DNA of 64,000 bases from Asparagopsis taxiformis (GCA_030407315.1 JALQPE010000578.1:186001-250000); one strand, 5' to 3'; positions 47,004 to 58,675 are shown, numbered from the stretch's first letter. The notes: generated by a model from the sequence alone, not told the origin. A program made the numbers and translations.

Positions 47004-50000
47004 TTAAGACAACAGATTTCGAAGTGAAGGCACTGTTCTTGCAGGGGTGCTTGCATTCTGTGCAGCCATATCTTCACTATTATCCGCTCTAGGTCCCGGA
47101 TTGCAACTGCCAGGCGCATCCCTTCTAAACACCTGGAGCTGATGTGACGGCGTATACGACCTTGTTAATCGCCGCAAATTAGTCGAGTCGCTGTTTGAAG
47201 GCGCCATCACTTCTCTATGACTACCACGCGTGATGTTTACAGCCGAGTCCCCAGCAGGCCTGAAGTGATAAACTGTGCGCCCTGTTTGACTGTGATCTGG
47301 TATGAGTGTCTTGCTCAAGATGGGTGGCTCCTCCATTCCATGCCTAATGCCACCTCCTAGATCCGGTATATCGCTTCGAGATTGATGCTGCTGCAACCCG
47401 TCAGATTTATATGCTTGAGGAAGCATAGGTAACCCATGAGAGTTAGAGTTGGCCTCATGGTAGCTGCGCGAGCCGCCTAGAGAACCCATGTCAAAGGAGC
47501 GTCTTGGATCACTGAACTCCTCAGAATTGCCAAGGTGCCTATAGACAGATCCCGGATATCGGCGCTCAAATTGATATTGTTGTGTACCCTGCCGATTGTC
47601 ATCGCTTGTTGGTTGTCCATACTCATCTCCACTAACTGCGCCTCCAACCGTCATCAGTGCTCGACCTTGCTCGTATTGTGCTCTTCGCACGGAAGATCCC
47701 GATTGAGGAATAGTGGGTCTAGACTTTCTCGTCTTCCTTACAACTTCAAGAGTTCCTGGACGTGTCGCTTTCAATGAATATGAGTCACCACCATAATCCG
47801 AATATTCGCTCCAAGATGGGGCTTTGTGGAGTAATGATGGTTCGCGGAGACCTGTATCTCGTCGCTCATGTACTAGCTCGTAGGCTGGCTCTCTGAATCT
47901 ATCTTCCCCAGATGCATACATGGATTGTTCTGCCCCCATTCCCTGCAAATAGTCGTTTCTCTTCGACGTTAGACGCCTCAACTCCCCAGTCGGCGTGAAT
48001 AAACCTTCATCGCCACCTCTAAAGCTATGAGTCATATCCGATGTACCATAGTCATTCGACTCACGGTAAAGCTGGCCACGGGAATGCTCAACAGAGTAGT
48101 CGCGCAAGGGGACTGTCAGCCTTCCATGACTTCGACTGAAACGATATTCATCTTTGAGCTGGGAGGGGGAAGTTAGTGAACTATGTCTCCTAGATTCTTC
48201 CCCTAATCGACTCACTGGATCAATGAATGTAGAGCCATTGTGAGCAGCCAAATTTGTGTTGTAATCCGATCTAAACTCTGACGAATATCTTGGCACTTGT
48301 GAGTAAGACTTGTGCGCAGTGTCAAATTTTTGGCTCCACTGCTCCTTCGTCCGATCACTCTTTTCCACATCGGCAATCATTTCTGGATGAGAAAACTGAG
48401 AGGAGAGGCTTCCTCCCTTACCTCGGTACGAAAGAGTATCACTATGCACGACGATTTGTGGATTCCTCGCACCAGGTGTGGGACTGAAACGATTCGGAAG
48501 GCTTTCTGGAACTTGTGCCATGGTGAGTCTTTTCTTTGTTCGCTTCATACTCAGTGGTGGGCCTCTAGACCCTTCCCGTATGCCTAGCTCACTCTCACTG
48601 CGGATAACAATCGATCGAGATCGGTAGCCCTCTGCAACTCCAGGAGAAACCTGACCTGAGGAGTGATGGTCCCCCCATGAATTGTGACTCGAATTGGGAA
48701 CTATAGGTAGTCTGGCATGTGAGACATTGTTTCCAGACCCAGCCAATATGTCATCGTTTAGGTGATAATTAGCACCAGACTGCAGTCCAGGACCACTGAC
48801 GAATGGTGCCGAGTATTCAAACTTCATTGGGGCTTGACTACCATCAGAATCGCAAGGATTTGGGCAACGTCTCTTACGGTCACTTCCTTCTTGGGAGCTA
48901 ACAGAGTCTGGATGCTGCAATAGACTGTTGATTGATGCTTTAACAGATGCCGGGATCCGTCCATCAGAAATACTTTGGTTACCAATATGCGGGTCTCTGT
49001 TAGACGTTACCATTGCAGTAGCTTGCATTCGTTTCCGTTCACTCTCAGGGACATTATCTGCCCGATTCCCTTTCAAGGTTCGAAGGAAGGTCTCGTTGTC
49101 AAGAGATGTTCCAACTCGTCCTGGTAAATCTTGTCTTTTCGGCCTCGAACCCTTTTGACTCATCGCCAACGTGAAAAGAGCTTCCCTCTTGGGATCCAAG
49201 TGTATATTGTTCCAGCTTTGAGATGCCTGCCTCCTTGCCGTAGTATTATTTTCCATGGTGTTGAATGAATTTTTCATACTAGCGTTTCTTCTATCTTCCG
49301 ATGTTTCATCTATGATGATGCCATTGTGTAAGTTAGAGGGATGGAGATAAGATTTTCGAGCATTGGGGCGATTTGTTACCATTCGTAGCTGCTCACCATC
49401 ATCATTTGCCGACAATGAAGATCTTGTATTAATTTGCTTGGTATCCATCGATGGGTCATGGGCAGATGGATAGTCTTCGTTATGTTTGGGACTAATTTGC
49501 ATGGTTCCACGCGATGCTCCTGGAACAATATGATGAGAAGGTAGTTGCGGCGACACATCTTCCGCTTCCAATGCGCTTTTCGGAGCTGGTCGGATGACAT
49601 CAAGAAGGCATCTGCGACCAGTTTTCATAATTTGATCGTCTGAAGAAACTTGCCTGACTTCTTCACCTGTTTTGCCGCCCACCACAGCAACTGAGCCATT
49701 TTTGGGTACGTTTGTCGTTCTTGTCAAATGAGCAGTATTCCTCAATGATTTGTCTGAACCATTTGATTCCCGTATGGAGTCGCTACGCTCGTCTTCATTG
49801 AACTTCTTTGGTTTCACCTCGGGGACTGCAGATGGATTTTCGCTCACAATTGCAACAATATCAGACACGGGAGAAAACGTCTTCTTCCGATCAGAGTCGC
49901 CCACGGGCTTGCTCTTTCCGATTCTTTTCGCTCGGGTTCTCGCTCGGCGTCTATTCAGACTACTCCTGAATTCTTCAGCGATACTGATTTCCGCGTCATC

Positions 50001-51116
50001 TTTCGAGCTCCCAGATTGTTTATCGTTACTGGAAGTATTGTTAGCTTTCGTTTGCTGACCATCAGTTCCAGAAAGGGTATGAGTTGATTTGGTGCGCGTC
50101 GACTTGAAACTTTTTCGCAGATGATCTTGTTTGCCTCCAGGGCCAGCAGTTAAATATTTTTTGACTTGGGCGTCACGAGAGCGGGGCAGTGATGGTGAGT
50201 CTTCACGAGACGAGTTTTGACGAGTTGCATTACCTAAATCAAGTTGAGGGTTGGAGCTTTCGCCAGTTTCGGGCGGACTGTCAATTTCAACTTCCATAGG
50301 TAACTTGATTGCACATTTGGTGAGAGTAAGTTCAGGAACGAGGGGGGCAGGGGTAGGGGTTGATTCAAGCACGGTTTCGTCGTCGTCGATATCCTCAAAG
50401 TCGCTGTCTACATCGGCAATTTTAAGAATCACGGTGTGATCTGTGCTTGCGGGATCTGCAGGGATTTGAGTACCAGGTTTGCCTTTGGGTGCATCAGTAT
50501 CAATCTTTTCTGATTTGGGCAGTATTGACTGGGATACGACATGAACTGCATCGGTCACTGTTCGTACGTACTTGCTTGAGCATAGAATAGGGCAGTCAGA
50601 AAGGGCACTGCGCAAGATTAAACGTGTCTCCTTCTTAAAGGAAAGGGGTTCACGGACGCAGAGCTCGCATTTCCAAGTTGTTGCAATTGGTAAGGCCATT
50701 GCGGGAGGGTTGAGGCAGAAGGAATGGACGGCCTTTTTACAGTCAGAACAGCGAATGATGGTGAGAGGACTTGACGCTCTGAGGCATACGCGACAGGTCG
50801 GGTTTGGGGAATTGTTAGTTGGCACGTCATCTGCTGCAAGGGAAGAAGCTGGACTGGCTGACCGTGGAGCGTTGAGTCGAGTACTGCGAGAAGTAAGAGA
50901 TTTGAAAGGTTGAGTGTCGGAAGCGTTGGCAATTTCAGCTCTTCTCTCCGCAGCGGCAGCTCCACGAGTGGCGTGTCGAGGACGCTTGCGTGGAGTTTGC
51001 GATAGACGCGGAAGGTCGTCGACGTGGTTGTATGCCTCTATTAAGAAGCCATCCACATTGTAGACGGAGGGTGCACGTGTGGAACAGGCGTTACGAACGC
51101 GACCTGGGCGCGGCAT
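47004..51116 (-). CDS. Large disordered protein with N-terminal PHD finger
   Basis: A 1370-aa nuclear protein, starting at the ATG at 51116 (MPRPGRVRNACSTRAPS); the frame continues 33 codons upstream without an ATG. A single PHD finger lies at about residues 104-155: CRVCLRASSPLTIIRCSDCKKAVHSFC then WKCELC, giving the full Cys4-His-Cys3 set. A basic NLS-like stretch (RKRPRHATRG) comes before it. The remaining 1200 residues are polar and disordered with no second domain that I recognise; they are rich in Ser, Arg, Asp and Gly, with many RS and SR pairs. I infer a chromatin reader or scaffold. It has no introns. Confidence 0.8.
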   Translation of the reverse strand: MPRPGRVRNACSTRAPSVYNVDGFLIEAYNHVDDLPRLSQTPRKRPRHATRGAAAAERRAEIANASDTQPFKSLTSRSTRLNAPRSASPASSLAADDVPTNNSPNPTCRVCLRASSPLTIIRCSDCKKAVHSFCLNPPAMALPIATTWKCELCVREPLSFKKETRLILRSALSDCPILCSSKYVRTVTDAVHVVSQSILPKSEKIDTDAPKGKPGTQIPADPASTDHTVILKIADVDSDFEDIDDDETVLESTPTPAPLVPELTLTKCAIKLPMEVEIDSPPETGESSNPQLDLGNATRQNSSREDSPSLPRSRDAQVKKYLTAGPGGKQDHLRKSFKSTRTKSTHTLSGTDGQQTKANNTSSNDKQSGSSKDDAEISIAEEFRSSLNRRRARTRAKRIGKSKPVGDSDRKKTFSPVSDIVAIVSENPSAVPEVKPKKFNEDERSDSIRESNGSDKSLRNTAHLTRTTNVPKNGSVAVVGGKTGEEVRQVSSDDQIMKTGRRCLLDVIRPAPKSALEAEDVSPQLPSHHIVPGASRGTMQISPKHNEDYPSAHDPSMDTKQINTRSSLSANDDGEQLRMVTNRPNARKSYLHPSNLHNGIIIDETSEDRRNASMKNSFNTMENNTTARRQASQSWNNIHLDPKREALFTLAMSQKGSRPKRQDLPGRVGTSLDNETFLRTLKGNRADNVPESERKRMQATAMVTSNRDPHIGNQSISDGRIPASVKASINSLLQHPDSVSSQEGSDRKRRCPNPCDSDGSQAPMKFEYSAPFVSGPGLQSGANYHLNDDILAGSGNNVSHARLPIVPNSSHNSWGDHHSSGQVSPGVAEGYRSRSIVIRSESELGIREGSRGPPLSMKRTKKRLTMAQVPESLPNRFSPTPGARNPQIVVHSDTLSYRGKGGSLSSQFSHPEMIADVEKSDRTKEQWSQKFDTAHKSYSQVPRYSSEFRSDYNTNLAAHNGSTFIDPVSRLGEESRRHSSLTSPSQLKDEYRFSRSHGRLTVPLRDYSVEHSRGQLYRESNDYGTSDMTHSFRGGDEGLFTPTGELRRLTSKRNDYLQGMGAEQSMYASGEDRFREPAYELVHERRDTGLREPSLLHKAPSWSEYSDYGGDSYSLKATRPGTLEVVRKTRKSRPTIPQSGSSVRRAQYEQGRALMTVGGAVSGDEYGQPTSDDNRQGTQQYQFERRYPGSVYRHLGNSEEFSDPRRSFDMGSLGGSRSYHEANSNSHGLPMLPQAYKSDGLQQHQSRSDIPDLGGGIRHGMEEPPILSKTLIPDHSQTGRTVYHFRPAGDSAVNITRGSHREVMAPSNSDSTNLRRLTRSYTPSHQLQVFRRDAPGSCNPGPRADNSEDMAAQNASTPARTVPSLRNLLS

Positions 51117-52690
51117 TGGCAGGGGTGAAAGTGAAGGAGGGATGAGGGAGACAGTCGGTTTGGGATGGGGCGGAAGAGCGGGGAGAATGTAGGAAAGAAG
51201 GCGGCGGAAGGGCACAAGTGTGCCGGAATACGTTTTGATGGAACGGGCAAAAAAATTAGGGAAATGAAAGTGTGGATCCGTAAACTGGTTTCAATACTGG
51301 GGCAATAGTAAAATTTGATTGGTCCACTGACGCATGGGGCAAGCGTAAGCAAAGTCTGGAAGAGCGTAACATTTCATGAGAGCGTACGTAATGCACGGCA
51401 ATCAAGAAATGCTGCACGCAAATGCGAGTGGTCCACGCTTGGGTGGCCCGAAGCATCGTGGTGGACCACCGGCCTGTACTCAGTCATTTTCAAAGCCTTT
51501 CGGGCAGGCTGTCCGCTGCGCAGCGCAGCTGCACAATATATACAGAATTATCATAGTCGCAGTTCGCGAGTTGTTGTATCATTATTTTTATTGCTCATTC
51601 CTTCGCATGTCGCGTCATCAGCAGTGATCCAAACTTTTTTTATCCTCATCATCACGCAAATGCGCTATATTGGTAATCCTTTCATAATAATCTGGAAACA
51701 ATATGCTTCTATGTATAAAGTAGTGCTGGGCAGCGCAGCGCCGCCTCTACCGGTGCAATATATACCGCAACGTTAACCATGATATTACCCATCAAATAAT
51801 CACCAATTCACCGAGAGTAGCCCATCAATTTGAAATTACTTCCGCATCTCTCAAATTGTTTTTCGCCAGCCTTGCCAATTTCATTTGCGCCTATATGCAA
51901 AGTAGCACGCTTTTTGAATGCCATTCTCCTTTCCCAATGACGTCCGCTAACCCTCCGACGCTCAATAACCAGTCCTCGCTTGTCAGAAAAGCCGCTTGGG
52001 TGACAACCGACCATTTAGCGAGTTGCTACAGACTAAAATAGTTGGGGTGTACGAAAGTGGAAGCGAATGAATCGTATGAACAATCGCGACTACAGGTTGT
52101 CATCTTCTACACTCTAACATAACCAAGTGTCCATATTCCATTGGTTCCTACATTCGTGACACTCACAAAGGCGTACGCAAAGTTGAGAGGGAAATAACGG
52201 GTAGTTTTCGCTGCCTTCCCTGAACTTGCGCTCGCTGTCAACGAGTTCCCCAAAATATGACGGCCGTAATAATTACGAGTCTTTCTTGCTTGCCACGTGT
52301 ACTCATGAACTGGTTTGCTGATTGGGTAAATACAGAAATTGTTTACCGCACTACTCACCAGATTTGAACCAATCAGCACAGGCGAAAGAAGGGTGACATC
52401 TGTGGAAATGACTTTTACAAGAAAAAATTCTACAGGTAATTTCTACCAGAATTTTAATTTAGGGTTAGATGGACGCCTGGAAAGTTTCAGACGTCCAACC
52501 GCTGGGAGTTAAAGGCAGCTCCGAGCGGTGATAGAATAACCTAGAGATAAGCTAGACTTAGAAAATTACATCTGTTCTACATTCCTACTTTTACACCGTT
52601 TTGGACTCCTCGTCCGTGGACACGCGTAACATGGTACTCTTGTGGAGGGCCGAAGACCCGAACTAGCAGGCGGGTCCATCCACTGCTAAG
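51117..52690. other. Boundary region between genes and repeat block
   Basis: About 1.6 kb without a supported gene. Frames open here lack similarity. A 90-codon minus frame without ATG at 52107-52379 reads protein-like (NYYGRHILGNSLTASASSGK...) and may be a relic. 52,430-52,690 could be the untranslated leader or a relic LTR of the gypsy element that follows, but I found no matching copy downstream. Confidence 0.35.
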
Positions 52691-53553
52691 ATGGACGGCT
52701 CTCTCTCTTCCGACGTCAAGAAGTTCTTCTTCTTCTTCGAGAACGTCGCTATGCGCGGCAAGTCCGACGAGGAGAAAGCGCTCGAACTCCTCGCCCACCT
52801 CGAGGGCGAGGCATTCGACTTCTACTACGAAACGTTCGCCAAGGATGGAGTGCTGACGGAAGAGGCTATGAACTACGCCCTCGTCAAGAAGGCCTTCATC
52901 GATCGCTTCGGAGTCAAGACCGAGCCGAGTGATGATATTCGCAGTGCCATCAATGCGGTACTCGATCCTGAGGATCTTCTCGGATCGCTCAAAACTATGG
53001 ATCGTCTGTTCGAAAAGGCTTCCTTTAATGATGAAGCTAAGTTCGACTTCTGAGGAATGCACTCTCCCGCTTCCAAGAACTGGCCCAGTTCGCGATCTAT
53101 CGCGGTGCCACACACTACTCCGATCTAAAGAAAGTGGTGCGTGACTTCGACTAGGGTCGCAAGGATTTCCTCTCTTCCGTCTCGTATCACGATGCCGGGA
53201 AACAGCACCCGCTCGATTCCACCTACGGATCTAAGCGGGTACTGAACTGCCCTGACGCACGAACGTCACAGGTGGAGAGCAAGGTAGACAAGCTAGCAGA
53301 GCAGCTTGCCGAACTCTCCCTCATCGTCCGCAAGCAGACGGGGTCGTCCTCGTCGGATAGGCGCGAAACACCTCGTCCTTGCTCCTTCTGTCAGAAACCT
53401 GGACATGGGGCTAACTCCTGCCCCGAAAAACCTCACCGAGACACCCGTTGCTCCAAATGTGGTCGTCTGGGTCATTCTGTCCGGACATGCTATAGTCGCC
53501 AGAAGGGCACAGAGAAACAGAGGAGCCCCTCTACCGGTAGGTGTAGCAGGTAG
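52691..53553 (+). pseudogene. gypsy gag remnant with two CCHC zinc knuckles
   Basis: A capsid-like part is open at 52691-53053, followed by stops and shifts to about 53270. The nucleocapsid part at 53272-53553 has two perfect zinc knuckles, CSFCQKPGHGANSC and CSKCGRLGHSVRTC. The frame then runs into the solo LTR at 53542. Confidence 0.85.
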
Positions 53554-54224
53554 AAAATCTGCTAGAGCGGCAAACCACCCGACAGGTGTCCCGAGCCTCG
53601 GTAGAGGAAGTGGTAGAGCAGATGAACCTTATAGGTACCCGGCGGGTAGTCTCGTAAGAGAGAAGGTATCGCTACCCGGAGGGGGTTGTGCGATTATAGC
53701 GCTCACGCGAGATGCGTATTAATGGAGCAAGATGACGTAATCCATCGAGCTGTTGGCTAACCCTAAGGTTTTCCCGGAGAGGGGTTGAACAATAGGTATG
53801 CGAACACTGTTCCTGTGGGTCGTAATTCCACTTGAGTTTACGTTACTCTAGAAACCGTGCCTAATGGCTATTCCAGTGGCAGTTTTATACTAAGTCTACT
53901 GTAAGCTAGGGTTAGTGGTTAGGAATAAATATCCAGTTAGTGACCAATCAGAACCCAATTACTGGCGCTCGCCTACCCGCGAGGTCATCGCCAATAGGCT
54001 TACATTGTAATGTATGGCTGATCAGCCTAAGTTAAAATTTGCCCCTTGTGGGGTCTTGGCCGGGGCCGATAGGCCCGGGTGGGGTTATTTGTCAGCCTTA
54101 GCTTGTCCTAAGTATAGGAAACACGCCAGTTGGCTGGTGCCTTCTTATTGGCACATCCCGTAAGTGGGTACCCAATAGGGAAGCGACACGCCTCGATCAG
54201 CGAGGACCGCCAGGCGGTACGACA
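53542..54224 (+). mobile_element. Solo LTR, copy 1 (683 bp)
   Basis: Starts TGTAGCAGG and ends TACGACA, so has TG...CA ends, and is flanked on both sides by GTAGG (53537-53541 and 54225-54229), a 5-bp target duplication. It matches the copy at 57539-58221 over all 683 bp with seven substitutions and no gaps. No internal coding region is present between LTRs, so it is a solo LTR of an LTR element family distinct from the host element. The strand is arbitrary. Confidence 0.88.
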
Positions 54225-54304
54225 GTAGGGACGACACCTCCCGCGCGAATCAGGTTACCGTAGTAACCGCGACTCCCGATGTCGTTGGTACTACCAAACG
54301 TACC

Positions 54305-55108
54305 ATGAAGGGAGAAGCGGTTCCAAAGCAACGTCGAGCTGAGGGGATCAATGCAGACAACCTCATGCATACAACGCCGGGTCGTATCCTACCTCCCTTG
54401 CAACTGGAACCTCTTCCCATCCGAGGGAAGAAAAACTGCAAGGCGAAGAAAAAGAACACTTCCAAGAAGGTTCTTCAAGATCACGTCGGAAAGTACGACG
54501 TTGTTGGAGAGCTCGCTAATGCGTCTACAGGCCTCATGTTCGGCCAACTCCTCCGTGGAGACGCCGCCGAAGCCGCCAAAGAGATGCGACGTCTCTTCTC
54601 TCCTCTTAAGAATCGCCGACCGAGTAAGGCTGCGCCAGCCTTAAACGTTCAGAACAAACGAGTTCTGATGGTCGCACCAGTTCGTATCTATGGTCGAGAG
54701 ATTCGAGCGCTCCTGGATACTGGGGCTATACCCAATATCATCTCTGCAGATCTCGCCCGTCAGTTGTGCATCCTGCCGAAGCGTACCAAACAGAGGATTA
54801 CGGTCGCAGATAGGTCGAGCGCCAACTGCAGTGGTCGTGTCAAAGATGTGGCCATAACCTTTGGAAACCTCACGGCTTCTATGGATTTCCTCACCATCGA
54901 AAAGGCACCTATCGGCCTCATCATCGGCTTACCGGCCATGGAGGATCTTCAGGCTAAACTGGACATTGGGAGTCGAGTCGTCGAGATACAACTCGGCGAA
55001 GAATCGGCACGGATTGGGCTAGAACCCGATAACGGCCTCCACTTCTTTCCCCAGGGTGGTAGTGAACGCGAAGACTTCACGTCCCTAAGCACCGACGAAG
55101 GAGCCTAG
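54305..55108 (+). pseudogene. gypsy aspartic protease region
   Basis: An open frame of 267 codons with the retropepsin motif LLDTGAIPNIIS and the flap/back region IGLIIGLPAM. It is followed by a stop at 55106-55108 and shifted frames before reverse transcriptase. Part of the decayed polyprotein; no starting gag-pol junction is intact. Confidence 0.85.
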
Positions 55109-55287
55109 ACGACTTCTTCAGGAGACGAGGACGAAGGTACGCTAATTGTCGCCCACGTTGACTTCTCCAAGCCGCAAGCAGCGGTCGAAGAGGAGAGTGA
55201 CCTCTCAGAGACGGAAGAGCACGACAAGCTCGTCGAAGAGAAGCTCGCGCACCTATCAACATCGGATAGACGAGTTATAACGGAATC

Positions 55288-56654
55288 GTGAAGGACTTCG
55301 GAATCGTCGCTTGGTCTTTTCAAGATCTCAGGAAAGCCGACGTCTCGGTTAAACACTCCTTTGAACTAGAAGATGCCACCCCTGTCTACCACCAACCTCG
55401 TCGGTTGTCACCGAAACACAACGAGGTAGTACGACCCGAAATCGATCGCATGCTAGATGCCGGAATCATCACCCCGGCCTCATCGGCATGGTCCTTCCCG
55501 GTGGTCATCGCTACGAAGAAGGACGGGAAACCACGTTTCTGCGTCGACTATCGCATCCTGGATCGTATTCAAACCCGATCGTTGGCCAATACCCAGGATC
55601 GAAGAAATTTTCGATGAACTTGGAGGGAATTCCCTCTTTACCACCCTCGATCTCTTCTCTGGGTATTGGCAGATTCGAATGGATACAGCTTGTAAGGAGA
55701 TGACGACCTTCGTCACGCGGTACGGCACCAAAAGGCATAACTTCGAACTTATAGACCTATAAGTTCGAAGTTATACCTTTTGGATTAATGAATGCCCCGT
55801 CCACCTTCCAGAGGATGATGGATGAGATGGTCAAGGATCTGCCGTTCGTCCGAGCGTACCTAGACGACGTAGTGGTATTCTCTAAAAACATAGAAGAACA
55901 TGTCTCCCACCATCGTATCCTTTTCGAGACTCTAAGTCAGAGGGGTTTGAAGCTGAAGATCGTCAAATGCTTCTTCGCTCAACCTAAAGTCGAGTTGCTT
56001 GGTCACATAGTTAGCCACGATGGGGTGTCAGTAGACCCCGCCAGGATTTCTGCCATTAGGGACGTATCTCCGCCGCAAACTGCTTCTGAGCTCCGCAGCT
56101 TCCTCGGTTTGGCGGGCTACTATCGCCGGTTCATTAAGGGGTTTGCCGACATCTCGGCTCCTCTATTCCCGTATACTTCTTCTGGACGTTCCTTTGAATG
56201 GACAGAGGAGATGAATCAGGCCTTTGGCACGCTAAAGGACAAACTAACTTCGGCTCCTGTCCTTTCCTTCCCCGACTTCGATACTGCCTTCGTGGTCGAG
56301 ACAGATGCATCCTCTGTATCCGTCGGAGCTGTCCTAGCACAGAAGAAGGAAGACGGGCGTATTCATCCTATTCAATTCGCGAGTAGGACGATGAATTCGG
56401 CCGAGAAAAGATATTCGGCATACGAACGAGAAGCTCTAGCAGTGATATTCGTACTGAAGAAGTTCCGACTCTACCTACTGTCCACGCAGCCCTTCAAGCT
56501 GATGACGGATCACCAAGCGTTGCAATGCGCATTCCAGAAGAAGGATATACACGGACGACTTGCCCGTTGGCTCGACTTCCTCGCGGAATACGACTTCGTG
56601 ATTTCGTTCAGACCGGGAAAGCAGAACTCTGCTGCCGACTTTTGTCCCATCTAG
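55288..56654 (+). pseudogene. gypsy reverse transcriptase and RNase H, frameshifted
   Basis: Three frame segments (55288-55617, about 55590-55762, 55788-56654) cover the RT fingers (PRFCVDYR), palm (TTLDLFSGYWQI), the catalytic YLDD at about 55858-55869, the thumb, and RNase H with TDASS and the DHQAL stretch. A 24-nt inverted duplication at 55730-55781 breaks the frame just before YLDD. The sequence ends in a stop at 56652-56654. Confidence 0.9.
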
Positions 56655-56964
56655 AACAAACCCAGACCGCTCCGGGGTCAGGGGAAGACGAGGGCGACCT
56701 TGCTCTGTTCGCCATTCCGAAAGGCCTCCGTATAGAGCCTGATCTAGTCGCAGTGTTGCAATACTTACGGGGTGGAGTTGAGCCCGAAGTAGAAGTTCTC
56801 ACTCGACAAAAGGTCCGTCGTAGTTCCAAGGAATTCTTGGTCTAGGAAGACCAACTCTTTCGCCGCACCGCGTTGGGACCCAAGGTAGTCGCACCGATTC
56901 CCGGAATCGGTGCATTTGCAGGATCTTCATTCGGAGCGGACCGCTCCGAATCAAGATCCTGCAA

Positions 56965-57543
56965 ATGTTCCACGACAACATCGGTCATTGGGACGCTGCC
57001 TCGACCCGCCAGTTTATCGCGGAACGTTACTGGTGGCCGCGTATGGGCAAGGAAATTCACGACTACGTTAAGAGTTGTGAGGGTTGTCAGAAGAACAAGC
57101 CGGTACCCCGCTATCGGACTACCTTAAGTCAGCCGTTGACAGGCCTTTTCCACACGTTCTCCATCGACTTTGCGGGGCCGCTCCTGCGCACGGCCAAGGG
57201 TAACCGATTCCTTCTCATAGCCGTCGAACACCTCACTGGCTGGCCTATCGCCAGGGCCACCGCAGCTAGTACCGCGGATGTTGTACTCAATTTCGTGAAG
57301 GATGAGATCATCTACTCGTTCGGTCCCCCGACTACCATTGTATCCGACAATGCGGGGTGTTTCACAGCCGCGACACTCGCGAACTTCATGAAGAGTAACG
57401 GGATCGACTGGAAGACCGTGCTCGAATACTCCCCTATGTCTAACGGGCGAGCCGAGCGGGTGGTAGGGACTATCAAGAGGTCCTTAGCCAAAGTTAAAGG
57501 AAGGGACTCGGTCGTATGGGACACCCTACTCCCGCACGTGTAG
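56965..57543 (+). pseudogene. gypsy integrase, N-terminal and core part
   Basis: HHCC zinc domain (FHDNIGHWD ... CEGCQ) and core DDE residues (SIDFAGP, VSDNAGCF, SNGRAERVV) are all recognisable. The frame ends where the second solo LTR was inserted. Confidence 0.88.
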
Positions 57544-58221
57544 CAGGTAGAAAATCCGCTAGAGCGGCAAACCACCCGACAGGTGTCCCGAGCCTCGGTA
57601 GAGGAAGTGGTAGAGCAGATGAACCTTATAGGTACCCGGCGGGTAGTCTCGTAAGAGAGAAGGTATCGCTACCCGGAGGGGGTTGTGCGATTATAGCGCT
57701 CACGCGAGATGCGTATTAATGGAGCAAGATGACGTAATCCGTCGAGCTGTTGGCTAACCCTAAGGTTTTCCCGGAGAGGGGTTGAACAATAGGTATGCGA
57801 ACACTGTTCCTGTGGGTCGTAATTCCACTTGAGTTTACGTTACTCTAGAAACCGTGCCTACTGGCTATTCCAGTGGCCGTTTTATACTAAGTCTACTGTA
57901 AGCTAGGGTTAGTGGTTAGGAATAAATATCCAGTTAGTGACCAATCAGAACCCAATTACTGGCGCTCGCCTACCCGCGAGGTCATTGCCAATAGGCTTAC
58001 ATTGTAATGTATGGCTGATCAGCCTAAGTTAAAATTTGCCCCTTGTGGGGTCTTGGCCGGGGCCGATAGGCCCGGGTGGGGTTATTTGTCAGCCTTAGCT
58101 GGTCCTAAGTATAGGAAACACGCCAGTTGGCTGGTGCCTTCTGATTGGCACATCCCGTAAGTGGGTACCCAATAGGGAAGCGACACGCCTCGATCAGCGA
58201 GGACCGCCAGGCGGTACGACA
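57539..58221 (+). mobile_element. Solo LTR, copy 2 (683 bp)
   Basis: TG...CA ends, flanked by GCACG on both sides (57534-57538 and 58222-58226), so an insertion independent of copy 1. It lies inside the integrase. It is about 99% identical to copy 1 at 53542-54224, which suggests that both insertions are recent compared with the decay of the host element. Confidence 0.88.
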
Positions 58222-58675
58222 GCACGTGCTCTACGGCTACCGCCGTCGTTGCATGACAGGCGGCACCTCACCCTTCGAACTGATGTACGGAGTGGTACCG
58301 AGGGTAGTCGCCCACGACCCGTCACCGCTTCTGGACTGTCCGCTGGACCCTCAATCCCGACTGTTTGAGATGTTAGCTCTCCAGTCGCAACGGGCGAGCA
58401 GGGTAGAAATGCATCTACGCAATACCCAAGCTCGAGCCCATCTACCTGAACGAAGGTTCAAGGTAGGCGATGAGGTCCTGTTGGCGAAGGGGAAGGCTTT
58501 CGGAACGACGAAGTTGTCGCTGTTCGAAACCAAGTGGTACGGACCGTTTAAGGTCATCCACTCTAGCCACCCTCGGTACCTACTCGCTTCCGACCAAGCA
58601 AAGGTATCGCGCCGCCCCATTCATGCTCGACGTCTATTGCTCTTCCGTAGGCATCCGCTACATCTATTGCATTAA
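58222..58675 (+). pseudogene. gypsy integrase, C-terminal part
   Basis: Continuation of the integrase after the LTR insertion: GTSPFELMYGVVPR, RFKVGDEVLLAKGKAF and KWYGPFKVIHSSHPRYLL, typical of the integrase tail before a chromodomain or stop. The frame is open to 58675. Confidence 0.85.

Larger units (their letters stand above)
52691..58675 (+). mobile_element. Decayed Ty3/gypsy retrotransposon
   Basis: Pieces of one element in the order gag, protease, reverse transcriptase, RNase H, integrase, which is the Ty3/gypsy order. Frames are broken by stops and shifts (for example after 53053, at about 55585, at 55762 and 56652) and interrupted by two foreign solo LTRs. I could not find the element's own LTR pair at the two ends, so it may be truncated. 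It cannot code for an active element as it stands. Confidence 0.9.

Noticed and set aside
53546..53722. A small gene in both 683-bp repeats (open frame of about 58 codons)
   Set aside because: It is conserved only because the repeats themselves are 99% identical. It has no start of its own and ends early.
53542..58221. The two 683-bp repeats as the 5' and 3' LTRs of one complete element
   Set aside because: Each copy has its own 5-bp target duplication (GTAGG and GCACG), and the sequence between them is only a middle part of a gypsy element, with gag outside on the left and the integrase end outside on the right. They are two separate insertions.
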